A stretch of 64,000 nt of DNA from Planctomycetota bacterium (lineage in GTDB: Bacteria > Planctomycetota > B15-G4). Both the position numbers and the translations under genes were made by a program. The first letter of the stretch is position 1; each line of letters opens with the position of its first letter. Below, piece after piece: positions 33,868 through 43,800 of the stretch. Under the pieces are notes generated by a model. It saw only the letters and a program-made list of their open reading frames with translations, made no database searches and was not told the DNA's origin. The stretch covers positions 1,113,102-1,177,101 of the forward strand of contig BQJR01000001.1 in the NCBI GenBank assembly GCA_021604805.1, in the 5' to 3' direction.

Positions 33868-34974
33868 TTACAGCGGGAAGGCGCCGTCGGCGGTGCCCTC
33901 GTTGCGCTCTTGCAACACGTCTTCGCGCTGCTCGAGCAGCTGCTCGGGCATCTCGGCGTAGACGTCGGTGAAGAGCGTGTTCACGTCGGGCATCGGGCTG
34001 GCTTCCGCGGCGAGGATCGCGGCGTTCACGCTGGCCTTCACCTCGGCTTCGATCTCGGCGTCCATCTCTGCCGACACCAAGCCTTCGAGCTCGAGGAAGC
34101 GGCGGTAGCGGTCGAGCGGATCGCGCTGCATCCACTCTTCGTGGATCTTCGCGTCGCGGTAGCGCGTGGGGTCGTCGCTGCTGCTGTGACCTTCTTGGCG
34201 ATAAGTGATCGCCTCGATCAGCGTGGGACCGCCGCCGTTGCGCGCGCGGTCGGCGGCTTCCTTGGTGGCGCGGTACACGGCGAGCACGTCGTTGCCGTCG
34301 ACCGCCACACCGGGCATGCCGTAGGCCACCGCCTTGGCGGCGATGCCTTTGCTCGCGGTCTGCTTGCTGAAGGGCACCGAGATGGCCCACTGGTTGTTCT
34401 GGCAGAAGAACACGGCCGGCACCTTGTGCACCGCGGCGATCGTGAGCGCGCAGTGGAAGTCGGTGCTGCTGGTCGCGCCGTCGCCCATGTAGCCGAGCGT
34501 GACCTTCTTGTGCTTCTTGATCTTCATGGCCCAGGCGGTGCCCATGGCCTGGTTGATCTGCGTGCCGATCACCGAGCTGAGCGTGACGTAGTTGTGCGCG
34601 TCGGAGCCGAAGTGGCAAGGCATCTGGCGGCCGTGCGTGGGATCGAGCGCGCAGCCCACGAGCTGCCCCATGTACTGCTCGAGCGAGTAGCCGCGCAGCA
34701 GCAACACCGCGCCTTCGCGCAGCGCCGGGTAGACCCAGTCTTCGGGGAGCATCGCGGCGCCGCTGCCGATGGTGGCGGCCTCTTGCCCGCGACAGGTTCC
34801 GTAGAAGCCGATGCGACCTTGGCGCTGCAGCGCGAGCATGCGCGTGTCGATGGCGCGCGTGCGCAACATCTGGCGGTACAGGTCGACCATGCGCTCCTCG
34901 GAGAGCTCCGGGAGCAGGTCGCTCTGCACGTCGCCGCTGGGCGACAGCACTTGCAGCATGGTGGCCTCGGCCAT
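33868..34974 (-). CDS. 2-oxoacid dehydrogenase E1 component alpha subunit, second copy
   Basis: 368 residues. The thiamine diphosphate motif runs from GYMGDGATSS to CQNNQWAIS (GDG...NN). [17 protein letters not shown] and the loop [11 protein letters not shown] are typical of branched-chain-type E1alpha. Its paralogue at 37907-39019 has the same length, the same start (MLQV) and the same end (AFPL), but many differences around the substrate channel (TCRGQEAATIGSG against [13 protein letters not shown]). It starts three bases after the E2 stop. A second alpha in one operon suggests two alternative E1 forms or an alpha/alpha'/beta assembly. Confidence 0.9.
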   Translation of the reverse strand: MAEATMLQVLSPSGDVQSDLLPELSEERMVDLYRQMLRTRAIDTRMLALQRQGRIGFYGTCRGQEAATIGSGAAMLPEDWVYPALREGAVLLLRGYSLEQYMGQLVGCALDPTHGRQMPCHFGSDAHNYVTLSSVIGTQINQAMGTAWAMKIKKHKKVTLGYMGDGATSSTDFHCALTIAAVHKVPAVFFCQNNQWAISVPFSKQTASKGIAAKAVAYGMPGVAVDGNDVLAVYRATKEAADRARNGGGPTLIEAITYRQEGHSSSDDPTRYRDAKIHEEWMQRDPLDRYRRFLELEGLVSAEMDAEIEAEVKASVNAAILAAEASPMPDVNTLFTDVYAEMPEQLLEQREDVLQERNEGTADGAFPL

Positions 34975-34977
34975 GGC

Positions 34978-36741
34978 TCAGCTCTCCAAGAGCATGAGGC
35001 CGGGGTTCTCGAGCAGCGCCTTCACGCGGTTCATGAAGTACGCGCCCACGGCGCCGTCGACCACGCGGTGATCGAGGCTCAGCGACAGGTACATGATGTC
35101 GCGGATCACGATGTCGTCGCCGACCACCCACGGACGGCGACTGATCTTGTGCACGCCCATGATCGCGACTTCGGGCACGTTGATCACCGGCGTGGCCATC
35201 AGCCCGCCGATGTTGCCGGCGTTGGTGATCGTGAAGGTGCCGCCGCCGATGTCGTCTTGCTTGGTCTTGCCGTCGCGCGCGCGCTCGGCCAGCTCGTTCA
35301 TCACGCGGCTGTTCTCGAGCATCGAGTTGCGATCGGCGTGACGGATCACGGGCACGACCAATCCATTGGGCGTGTCGACCGCGATGCCCATGTGGATCTC
35401 GTTGTGATAGACGAGCTCGTTGGCTTCTTCGTCGAGCGAAGCGTTCAGGATCGGGAACTCGCGCAAGGCCAGTGTGGTCGCCTTGATGATGTAAGGCATG
35501 TAGCTGAGCTTCACGCCCTTCTCGGCGGCGGCCGGCTTGCTCTCCTTGCGCAGGTCCACGAGATCCGTGACGTCGATCTCTTCGATGTAGGTGAAGTGCG
35601 CGGCGGTTTGCTTCGCGATGCGCATCTGCTTCGCGATCACCTTGCGCATGCCGCGCAGCGGAACCCGCTCGTCGCCTTCGAGACGGGCGGGCACGGGCGC
35701 AGCCACGGCGGCCGGCGCAGCAGACGGCGCCGCGGCGGCGGGACGCGCAGCGGGCGCGCTCCCGTTGCTGGCCCCGCGCACGTCGTCCATCGTGACGCGA
35801 CCGTTCGGGCCGCTGCCGTTCAGGCCCGAGACGTCGACCCCGGCTTCCCGCGCGAAACGACGCACGGCCGGCGCGGCGCGCACACGGCGCGTGCCGTCGG
35901 CGCGGTCGGGCAAGCCGGTGCTCGCGAGCGTGGTCGCGCGCGCGGGCGTGGCCACGGCGGCGCCGCCGCTCCCGGCCGGCTCGCCAGCCGCGGCCTCCTG
36001 CGTGCGCGCCACCGGCGCCGACGCAGCCGGCGCCGTGCTCTGGCTCGCGCCCGCGTCACTCTTGGCCTTGGCGCCATGTCCGTGCTGCTTGATCTTGGGC
36101 GCCGAACCACTCGCGCCCAGGATCAGGAGCGTGTCGCCCACGGGCACCACGCTGCCTTCGGGCTGCAAGATCTTCAGCACCTGACCATCCACCGGCGAAC
36201 CGATCTCCACGGTGGCCTTGTCGGTCATCACCTCGAGCATCGGCTGGTCTTCGGTGACGCGGTCGCCCTCGCCCACGAGCCACTTCGTGACCTCGCCTTC
36301 GGCCACGCCTTCGCCGATGTCGGGCAACGCGAAGTTCACTTCTTCCACGGCGCCACCTCCTGAGGATCCTGCCGACGGGTCGCTGTTGTTCGAGTTCGCT
36401 GCGGGCGCGGTCTCGGTCTTGGCTGCGGGGGCTGCCGGCTTCGCAGCGGCCGGCGCGCTCTTGGCGGGCTCGGCCTTGGCCGGCGCCGCGCTGGCGCCAC
36501 CCTCATCGGACAGCAACACGATCACGCTGTGCACCGGCACGACGTCGCCTTCGGCCACCTTGATCTCTTGGATCTTGCCGTCGACCGGCGAACCGATCTC
36601 CACGGTGGCCTTGTCGGTCATCACTTCGAGCATCGGCTGGTCTTCGATGACGGCGTCGCCGTCGCTCACCAGCCACTTGATGATCTCACCCTCGGCAACA
36701 CCTTCGCCGATGTCGGGCAGCTTGAACTCGATGGTCGCCAT
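34978..36741 (-). CDS. pdhC: Dihydrolipoamide acyltransferase (E2) with two lipoyl domains
   Basis: 587 residues. Two lipoyl domains with lipoyl Lys44 and Lys175 in the identical text EVMTDKATVEIG, joined by Ala/Pro-rich swinging linkers. The peripheral-subunit-binding domain is near 287-321 (RAAPAVRRFAREAGVDVSG). The catalytic domain holds SLDHRVVDGAVG near the C-terminus (His558, Asp562). It moves the acyl group from E1 to CoA. The substrate (pyruvate or branched-chain 2-oxoacids) is not fixed by the sequence. Lipoylation enzymes are encoded in the same operon. Confidence 0.95.
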   Translation of the reverse strand: MATIEFKLPDIGEGVAEGEIIKWLVSDGDAVIEDQPMLEVMTDKATVEIGSPVDGKIQEIKVAEGDVVPVHSVIVLLSDEGGASAAPAKAEPAKSAPAAAKPAAPAAKTETAPAANSNNSDPSAGSSGGGAVEEVNFALPDIGEGVAEGEVTKWLVGEGDRVTEDQPMLEVMTDKATVEIGSPVDGQVLKILQPEGSVVPVGDTLLILGASGSAPKIKQHGHGAKAKSDAGASQSTAPAASAPVARTQEAAAGEPAGSGGAAVATPARATTLASTGLPDRADGTRRVRAAPAVRRFAREAGVDVSGLNGSGPNGRVTMDDVRGASNGSAPAARPAAAAPSAAPAAVAAPVPARLEGDERVPLRGMRKVIAKQMRIAKQTAAHFTYIEEIDVTDLVDLRKESKPAAAEKGVKLSYMPYIIKATTLALREFPILNASLDEEANELVYHNEIHMGIAVDTPNGLVVPVIRHADRNSMLENSRVMNELAERARDGKTKQDDIGGGTFTITNAGNIGGLMATPVINVPEVAIMGVHKISRRPWVVGDDIVIRDIMYLSLSLDHRVVDGAVGAYFMNRVKALLENPGLMLLES

Positions 36742-36830
36742 CTCGATCTGATCTCTGTGCGTGTTCGGTGCTTCGGATTCGTGGGACGTTGTGCGGCGCG
36801 GCGCCGCGTGTTGCGGAGAGCGCGGCGCGC

Positions 36831-37808
36831 TCAGTAGGTCATGACACCTTCGATGGCCTTGAGCACGCGGTCGGCGTGCGGCATGTACACGTGCTCGAGC
36901 GTGTACGGGAAGGGCACGTCGAAACCCGACACGCGCTTCACCGGCGCTTCGAGCACGTCGATGGCCTTCTCGGCGACGATGGCCGAGATCTCGCTCGAGA
37001 AACCGCAGAACTTGGTGGCTTCCTGCAGCGTGACCAAGCGGCCGGTCTTGGTGACGCTCTGGATGATCGCGTCTTCGTCGAGCGGCAGCAGCGTGCGCAG
37101 ATCAACGACCTCGCCGCTCCAACCTTGCTCGGCGGCCTTCTCACACGCTTCGAGCGCCACGGCGACCATGGCGCCGTAGGCCGTGATCGTGAAGTCGGTG
37201 CCCTCGCGGCGCACGGCGGCCTTGCCGATCTCGACCACGTAGTCGTCGTCGTCGGGCACGTCCATCTTGGGCGCGCGGTAGATGCGCTTGGGCTCGAGGA
37301 AGATCACCGGGTCTTCGCAGCGGATGGCGGCCTTGAGCAGGCCCTTGGCGTCGTAGGGATCGCTGGGGATCACGACCACCAAGCCGGGCGTGTGCGTGAA
37401 GTAGGCCTCGGGGCTCTGGCTGTGGTAGTGACCGCCGCGGATGCCGCCGCCGTAGGGCGTGCGCACGACCATCGGGCAGGTGAACTGACCGCCGGAGCGG
37501 TAGCGCATCTTGGCCATCTCGCTCGTGATCTGGTCGAAGGCCGGCCAGATGAAGTCGGAGAACTGGATCTCGGGCACGGGCTTGAGGCCGTAGAGCGCCA
37601 TGCCGACCGCGGCGCCGATGATGCCCGACTCGGAGAGCGGCGTGTCGATCACGCGCTCTTCGCCGAACTCGTCGATCAGGTCGGCCGTGCAGCGGAAGAC
37701 ACCGCCGTTGATGCCGACGTCTTCACCGAGGACGACCACGTCGTCGTCGCCGCGCATCTCTTCGCGCAGCGCGTCGTTGACCGCCTGAACCATCGTGATG
37801 CTGGACAT
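36831..37808 (-). CDS. pdhB: 2-oxoacid dehydrogenase E1 component beta subunit
   Basis: 325 residues. Beta-subunit marks: VVVLGEDVGINGGVFRCT (contains the Glu that activates thiamine), DTPLSESGIIGAAVGMALYG, QISDF-like EIQFSDFIWPAFDQ, RTPYGGGIRGGHYHSQSPE (active-site His) and EVVDLRTLLPLDED. It should form the E1 heterotetramer with one or both alpha subunits encoded on either side. Only one beta gene is present for two alpha genes. Gaps of 98 and 89 bases separate it from its neighbours and share short sequence blocks. Confidence 0.95.
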   Translation of the reverse strand: MSSITMVQAVNDALREEMRGDDDVVVLGEDVGINGGVFRCTADLIDEFGEERVIDTPLSESGIIGAAVGMALYGLKPVPEIQFSDFIWPAFDQITSEMAKMRYRSGGQFTCPMVVRTPYGGGIRGGHYHSQSPEAYFTHTPGLVVVIPSDPYDAKGLLKAAIRCEDPVIFLEPKRIYRAPKMDVPDDDDYVVEIGKAAVRREGTDFTITAYGAMVAVALEACEKAAEQGWSGEVVDLRTLLPLDEDAIIQSVTKTGRLVTLQEATKFCGFSSEISAIVAEKAIDVLEAPVKRVSGFDVPFPYTLEHVYMPHADRVLKAIEGVMTY

Positions 37809-37906
37809 GTTCGATTGCTTCCGTGGAGCTCGATTGAGCTGGTTGATGTCGTGTGTGTTCGGGAGTGACGCGCGAGTTGCAGCGGCGCCGCGCTGTGACG
37901 CTCGCG

Positions 37907-39019
37907 TTAGAGCGGGAAGGCCGCGTCGGGGTCGGGCTCGTGACCGGTGCCTTCGTCGCGCACCAAGTTCTCGTACTGCTCGCGCAGGTGCGGCGGCACG
38001 TTCGCGTAGACATCCGTGAACATGGTCTCGAGCGACGGCTGACCCGCGGCCTCGCCCTTCTTGACCTCGGCGTTGATGCCCGCCTTGAGGCGTTCGATGA
38101 GTTCCGTCTCCTGCTTCTCGGACCACATGTCGGCGACTTCCAGGTACTTGCGGAAGCGCAGGATCGGGTCGCGGTCGAGCCACTCGTCGGCCTGGTTGCC
38201 GCGGTAGCGCGTGGGGTCGTCGCTGGAGCTGTGCGGTCCGCGACGGTAGGTCATCAGCTCGATCAGCGTGGGGCCGTCGCCCTTGCGCGCGCGGTCGGCG
38301 GCCTTCTTGCAGGCGTCGTACACGGCGAGCACGTCGTTGCCGTCGACACGCACACCGGGCATGCCGTAGGCCTCGCCCTTGATCGCGATCGTCTCGCTGG
38401 CGGTCTGCTTCTCGATCGGCACCGAGATGGCCCACTGGTTGTTGGTGCAGATGAAGAGCACCGGCGCCTTGGCCACGCCCGCGAAGTTGAGGCCCGAGTG
38501 GAAGTCGTTGCTGCTCGTGCCGCCGTCGCCGAAGTACACGGCCGAGATGCCCTTGTCCTTCTTGAGCTTCTGCGCCATGGCCAGGCCGGTGGCGTGGATG
38601 ATGTGCGTGCCGATCGGGCTGCTGATCGACACCAGCTTGTGCTCGGCGAAGGCGTAGTGCACCGGCATCTGGCGACCCTTGCACAGGTCGGCCTCGTTGC
38701 CGAAGCAGTTCGCGACCAGGTGCTGGATGTCCACGCCGCGCATCAGGAAGAGGCCCGGCACGCGGTAGCTCGGGAAGAGCCAGTCGGTGTCGTCGAGCGC
38801 CATGCAGGAGCCGACTTGCGCGGCCTCCTCGCCGGTGCTCGGCACGTAGAAGCCGATGCGACCTTGGCGCTGCAGGTTGATCATGCGCTCGTCGAGCAAG
38901 CGCGTCTGCATCATCGCCTCGTACATGGCGAGCAGCGTTTTCTTGGGCAGGTTGGGCTCGGCACCACGCTTGGCCTTGCCGTTCTTGCTGATCACTTGAA
39001 GCATGTCGGTGCTGCTCAT
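37907..39019 (-). CDS. pdhA: 2-oxoacid dehydrogenase E1 component alpha subunit, first copy
   Basis: 370 residues. Thiamine motif from [15 protein letters not shown] to [11 protein letters not shown]; branched-chain-type N-terminal text [20 protein letters not shown]; phosphorylation-loop-like [11 protein letters not shown]. The PSTGEEAAQ wording is the usual form in family members, so this copy looks the more standard of the two alpha paralogues. The ATG overlaps the lipA stop (ATGA), so lipoate synthesis and E1 are translationally coupled. Confidence 0.93.
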   Translation of the reverse strand: MSSTDMLQVISKNGKAKRGAEPNLPKKTLLAMYEAMMQTRLLDERMINLQRQGRIGFYVPSTGEEAAQVGSCMALDDTDWLFPSYRVPGLFLMRGVDIQHLVANCFGNEADLCKGRQMPVHYAFAEHKLVSISSPIGTHIIHATGLAMAQKLKKDKGISAVYFGDGGTSSNDFHSGLNFAGVAKAPVLFICTNNQWAISVPIEKQTASETIAIKGEAYGMPGVRVDGNDVLAVYDACKKAADRARKGDGPTLIELMTYRRGPHSSSDDPTRYRGNQADEWLDRDPILRFRKYLEVADMWSEKQETELIERLKAGINAEVKKGEAAGQPSLETMFTDVYANVPPHLREQYENLVRDEGTGHEPDPDAAFPL

Positions 39020-40038
39020 GAATCTCTCCGTGAGGACGCCGCCGCGGCGCGACGCTCCTCGAAGACAGCGCGAATGGCGAACTCGCCCGCGCGATAGCTG
39101 CTGCGCACCAGCGGCCCGGAAGCCACGTAGCGGAAGCCGAGGGCCTCACCCTCTTCGCGCCACGCGTCGAAACGTTCGGGCGTGACGTACTCCTCCACCG
39201 GCAGGTGGCGGCGCGAAGGTGCGAGGTACTGACCAAAGGTGAGGAAGTCGACGCCGGCGGCGCGCAGGTCGCGCATGGCGGCGCGCACCTCATCGGGTGT
39301 CTCGCCCAAGCCGAGCATCAGCGACGACTTGGTGAGCATGTCGGGAGCCAGGCGCTTCACGCTCGCGAGCAACTCGAGGGTCTGTGCGTAGCCGGCGCGC
39401 GGGTCGCGCACGGGATGCGTGAGGCGCTCGACCGTCTCCAAGTTCTGCGCGACGACATCGGGGCGCGCGTCCACGAGCGTGGCGAGCGGCTCCTCGCGAC
39501 CTTGGAAGTCGGGGATCAAGACCTCGACGAGCGTGTCGGGGCAGCGCTCACGCACGGCGCGGATCGAGTCGGCGAAGTGCTGCGCGCCGCCGTCGGGCAG
39601 GTCGTCGCGATCCACCGAAGTGAGCACGACGTACTCAAGCTCCATCAGCTCCACGCTCTCGGCCGTCTTGGCCGGCTCGCCGGCATCCAGAGGCGCCGGC
39701 TGACGGCCCGTTTTCACCGCGCAGAAGCTGCAGGCTCGCGTGCAGGTGTCGCCGAGCAACATGAGCGTGGCCGTGCCGCCGCCCCAGCACTCCTCCACAT
39801 TGGGGCAGCGCGCCTCTTCGCAGACCGTGTGCAGGTTGCGCTCGCGGAGCTGGGTCTTGAGCCGCGTGTAGGCCGCGCCGCCGGGCGGCTTGATCTTGAG
39901 CCACTCGGGCTTCGGCCCCGCCGGCCCGCGCGGACCGCGCACCCGGCCGGGCGCGCTCGCACGCTCCTCCTGCGCCGGGACCTCGCCTGCCACGGGCGAC
40001 TGGCCCGGCTGCGACGAGGTGGACGACGAGAGGCTCAA
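39016..40038 (-). CDS. lipA: Lipoyl synthase LipA
   Basis: 340 residues. Radical SAM enzyme that inserts two sulfurs into the octanoyl chain on E2. The auxiliary cluster ligands are C-x4-C-x5-C in [15 protein letters not shown]; the radical SAM motif is [28 protein letters not shown] and [11 protein letters not shown] are family-typical. The C-terminal Ser-Ser-Tyr segment ([13 protein letters not shown]) carries the Ser that ligates the auxiliary cluster. The first 40 residues are a Ser/Pro/Arg-rich extension. First gene of the operon that runs down to 28206. Confidence 0.96.
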   Translation of the reverse strand: MSLSSSTSSQPGQSPVAGEVPAQEERASAPGRVRGPRGPAGPKPEWLKIKPPGGAAYTRLKTQLRERNLHTVCEEARCPNVEECWGGGTATLMLLGDTCTRACSFCAVKTGRQPAPLDAGEPAKTAESVELMELEYVVLTSVDRDDLPDGGAQHFADSIRAVRERCPDTLVEVLIPDFQGREEPLATLVDARPDVVAQNLETVERLTHPVRDPRAGYAQTLELLASVKRLAPDMLTKSSLMLGLGETPDEVRAAMRDLRAAGVDFLTFGQYLAPSRRHLPVEEYVTPERFDAWREEGEALGFRYVASGPLVRSSYRAGEFAIRAVFEERRAAAASSRRDS

Positions 40039-40271
40039 AACGGGTGCTCCGTGCTGAAATCAGGTTCAAAACCGAGGCTTGAGCGGCGCCCAGCAGGAGC
40101 GCCACCGCGCCCCTCGCGGGGCCCACGATTCCCTCTCAGGAGGGCGGAATGCGGCCCCCCCTTATATCTCATCCGGCGGGTCGGCCGCGACCCGCAAGCC
40201 CGTGGCGGGAGGGCCTCGCAGACGGGCCTGCGACCCACTCTTCGGCCAGCGAGCCTTCCCTGCTGCCGCGC
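40039..40271 (-). promoter_or_regulatory. Leader region of the lipA-pdh operon
   Basis: Gap of 233 bases before lipA. Minus strand reads TATAAG at 40166-40161, a possible -10 box, without a good -35. Two small hairpins lie between it and the start: GCCCC-TCGC-GGGGC (40109-40122) and CCCTC-TCAG-GAGGG (40131-40144). They could shape the leader; no known riboswitch pattern was recognised. Confidence 0.35.
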
Positions 40272-40895
40272 TCAGGGCTCCTCGGCAGACTCCTCAGGTT
40301 CCGGGCCGAAGGACCAGGCGTCCGGAGCCGAAGGGGCCGAGCCCGCGAAGCCGGGCAACTCGGGCAGCAGGCTGTGCGACCGGAGTTCGGGCAAGGCCTC
40401 GATCGCTTGCTCGGTGAGCGCGTGCTGTCGACTGTTCGAGACGATCGCGGGGCCTTCGCGATACGTGACCTCGCCCTGCGGTCCGGCGCGCAGGAAGATC
40501 TGACGCTCGGCGTCGGCGGCGAGATCGAGCAGCACGGGCGGCGGCGCGTCGAGGTCGAGCCATTGCAACGCCAGCGTCCACGTCTCGCCGCTGCCTTCGA
40601 GCAGTTGCACACGCGCCTCGCTGCCGGGGGCCACGGCGGGTGCGCGCGCACTGCGGCCGAAGAGCTGCGTCCAGCCGTCCACCGGATCGCTGCAGACCAG
40701 CACGCGCAGCGCGACGGCGTGGTCGTTGCGCACGCTCACTTGCATGCCCGGCTCGGGCGGACCGAAGGCGGACACGATCAGGTCGAAGGTCCACAGGATC
40801 CCGACGATCAACAACAGCATGCCGACGACGATCGGGGTGCCGGAGCGCGCGCGCGGCACGCTGCCGGCGGGCGCCGCGGAGTCAGGGTTTGTCAC
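40272..40895 (-). CDS. Single-pass membrane protein of unknown function
   Basis: 207 residues. One membrane helix near residues 18-39 (GTPIVVGMLLLIVGILWTFD), then a beta-rich external region (VSVRNDHAVALRVLVCSDP ... EARVQLLEGSGETWTLALQW) and an acidic Pro-rich tail. No family recognised. The GTG start at 40895 lies inside the 3' end of the cytochrome gene (14-base overlap) with AGGTGG upstream, so the two are coupled. It probably assists the exported cytochrome (inference). Confidence 0.6.
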   Translation of the reverse strand: MTNPDSAAPAGSVPRARSGTPIVVGMLLLIVGILWTFDLIVSAFGPPEPGMQVSVRNDHAVALRVLVCSDPVDGWTQLFGRSARAPAVAPGSEARVQLLEGSGETWTLALQWLDLDAPPPVLLDLAADAERQIFLRAGPQGEVTYREGPAIVSNSRQHALTEQAIEALPELRSHSLLPELPGFAGSAPSAPDAWSFGPEPEESAEEP

Positions 40896-43800
40896 GGAGA
40901 TCCACCTGCCCATCTTGGTTGAGGTCGCAACGCGACGCGATCTTGTCGAAGGCGAGGAACTCGTTGGGGTCCACGTCGCCGTCACCATCGAAGTCCCAAC
41001 GCGACAGGAAGGCGCCGAGCAACGGGTCTTGCTTCACGTCCACGAGCACGCCTTCGGCCGCTTGCCGGAAGAGGCGATCGATGTCTTCGGGTTTGATGTC
41101 GCGCGGCTTGGTGCGCGCGTTGCCGGCGATGGCTTCGTAGAGCTCGGGTCGCTTGCGCTGGAAGCCCACGCTCTCCAGGTGCGCGAAGAGCATCTTGCGG
41201 TCCATGTAGAACAGGCCGGGCAGCGGGTTCTGCAGGGTCTCGAACGGCCACTCGCGTTCCTCGGCGCGGCCGTCGCCATCCACGTCCCAGCGTTCGAAGG
41301 CTTCGCGGTCGAGCGACATCTCGGGGCGCGACACGACCCCGTTGCCGTCACGGTCGAGGCGCGCCGCATCGGGGTTCGGGTGACGCGGCCACTCGAGCAC
41401 GTCGAGCTCACCATCGTGGTTCGCGTCGAGCACGTCGAAGAGCAAGCGCTCCAGCTCACCGGAACTCAACGAGGTGTCGCGGTTGCTGTCGAACTCGGTG
41501 GGGATCGCCTGACGCACCATGCGCGCTTCGGGGTCGAGCGTGTTCATCGCGAAGCCGCCCGACTTGCGCTCCAGCCGATCGCGCTCCTCTTCGGGCGTGA
41601 AGGTGCGCACCCCGCGCCCACGGTCGGCCAAGCCGCCCGAATGACTCGCGCGACTGTAGGCGTCGGCATACAGCTGGCGCCGACGGTCACCGTCGCGGCT
41701 CAGCCCGAGCACTTCGGCGGGCACGGTGAGGATGCGCTCGATCTCCGAGGGCGTGAGGTAGCGCGCGTCTTCGTGGCTCACATCTTTGAGCTGACGACCG
41801 CTCTCGTCGATCATGCGATCGAAGGCGAAGGCTTCCACGGCCACGTCGTTCAGCGGCGCGAGCGCGGGCAGGCTGAACTGGAAGTTGGGTTCCTCGCTGT
41901 CGGTGGCGCTCACGTTGTGGAGGCCGTCTTCGGCGGCGACCATCAGGCTCGTGCTGAGCGTGGGCGGCGAGAAGGTCTTCATCACGGAGAAGCCGGCCGC
42001 CGGGCCGCCTTCGATCTTGCGCACGCGACCGAGCAGGCGCATGCGCTCGGGGGTGCTCACGTCCATCACCAGCACTTCGGTCTGATCGAGGGTGTTGATC
42101 GCGAGCATGTAGGCCACGTCGCGCTCGATCGTGGGGCGCGTGCCGCTCGTGTCACCCAGCTCGAAGCGCGAGGTCACGGCCACGTCGAACACACCGCTGG
42201 AGTTGCCGTAGCGCTCCGAGAGCCCGCTCAGTCGTTTCACGACCAGCGGCTCGGTGACGTCGAGCACCGAGGCGCCGTAGGCACCGTTGGCCACGACCGC
42301 GATGCGACGCGCGGCGGTGCGTTCCTCGGGACCTTGCGGGCGCCCGTACTGGAAGAACACGCTCACGGCGGTGGCGTCGTTGCCGGCGTCGGCGGCGCGG
42401 CTCGACGGCGCTTGACCCGACACGCGCGGCGCGCCCGGCTGTCCCACGTCGACCATGAGCAGGCCGCCGGGTCCATCCGCGACGAAGACCGTGGGCCAGT
42501 CGATGGCCAAGCCGCGCGCATCCTCGGTGTCGACGTCGGCGAGCAACTCGGGGGCGTCGCGATCGGCCACGTCGACCAAGCGCAGGCCGTGCGTGCCGTT
42601 GGCCACCACGAGCAGGTCGCCGGCGAGCAGCACGTCTTTCGCGTCACCCGCCGCGACGAAAGCGCGCACGCTCGGGAACGCGGGGTTGCGCACGTCGACC
42701 AGGGCCACGCCCGCGCCTTCGATGACCACGAAGGCCGTGGCCGCGTGACCGGTGATGATGTCGGAGTCGAGCACGACCTTGATCGCGCCGCCGAGCGGCA
42801 GGCGTGCGAGGTACACGCTGGCTCCGGGCGCCTCGCGGTCGAGCAGCATCGTCTCCACGCCGCGCTCCCCCACCGCCACGATCAGTTGCCGCGCCAGCGC
42901 GAAGGAGCCGCCCGCGTCGCCGCCCGTGCCGAGGCCCCAGGTGGACGCGCTGCGATGACACTCCACGCAGGAGCGCGCCTGCGGTTGGTTGGTGTGCGTC
43001 TGGTGATGGATCATGGTCATGCCGGACAAGCCCGCGGCTGTCTCGGGCAGACCCTGGTCGATGGTGATCTCGCCGTCTTCGCCGTGCACCGTTCCCATCG
43101 ACGAGAAGCCCACCATGTACGGCGCCAACATGCCCTCGGAGTTCTGACCGAGCACGTACTGGCGCAGCGTGGCGAACACGCGCTCCTGCGTGGACACAAC
43201 GCCGCGCGTGGTGTTGCCCGACACGAGATCGAGCTGGCGGAACTGCGTGTTGCGGTCGAAGTGGAAGCCGAAGAAGTTGGTGTTCCAACCCGAGTGACAG
43301 GCGTAGCACTCGAGGCTCGCGTGGTCGCCGGTCATGGCGCGCGCGGCCTCGGCGTTGTAGTCGGCGTGGTTCGGGTCCACCACGTGCTTCACCTGCTTCA
43401 CGCGGTGCGCGCGGCCGGTGACCTTGCTGGTCATGATCACGAGCTCGCCGTTGCGACGCAGGTGCGTGAGCGCGCGACCGCGAGAGCTCGTGAGGTCGCT
43501 CACGGCGTCGATCGTGCCGTGACAGCTCACGCACTCGATCTCCACGGCGTGTTCCATGGCGCCGTAGAGGTTGCCGTCGCCCATGACATCGCGGCCCGTG
43601 TGGCAGTCGATGCAGTGCATGCCCGCGGCGTGGTGCAGGTCGGGCGGCGTGAGCAACGGGTCTTGCACGAAGAACTGCTCGGCGATCAACGCGTTGGTGG
43701 TGTTGGGCACGTCGGGGCCGGCGGGCATGTTCGGGTAGAGCTGCGCCAAGCCGCGGAAGCCGTTGCCGATCGACGCGTCGCCCACGTGGCAACTCACGCA

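Noticed and set aside
33754..36363. Open plus-strand frame of 869 codons opposite the E1alpha/E2 genes
   Set aside because: Antisense shadow; the minus strand encodes unmistakable E1alpha and E2 proteins.
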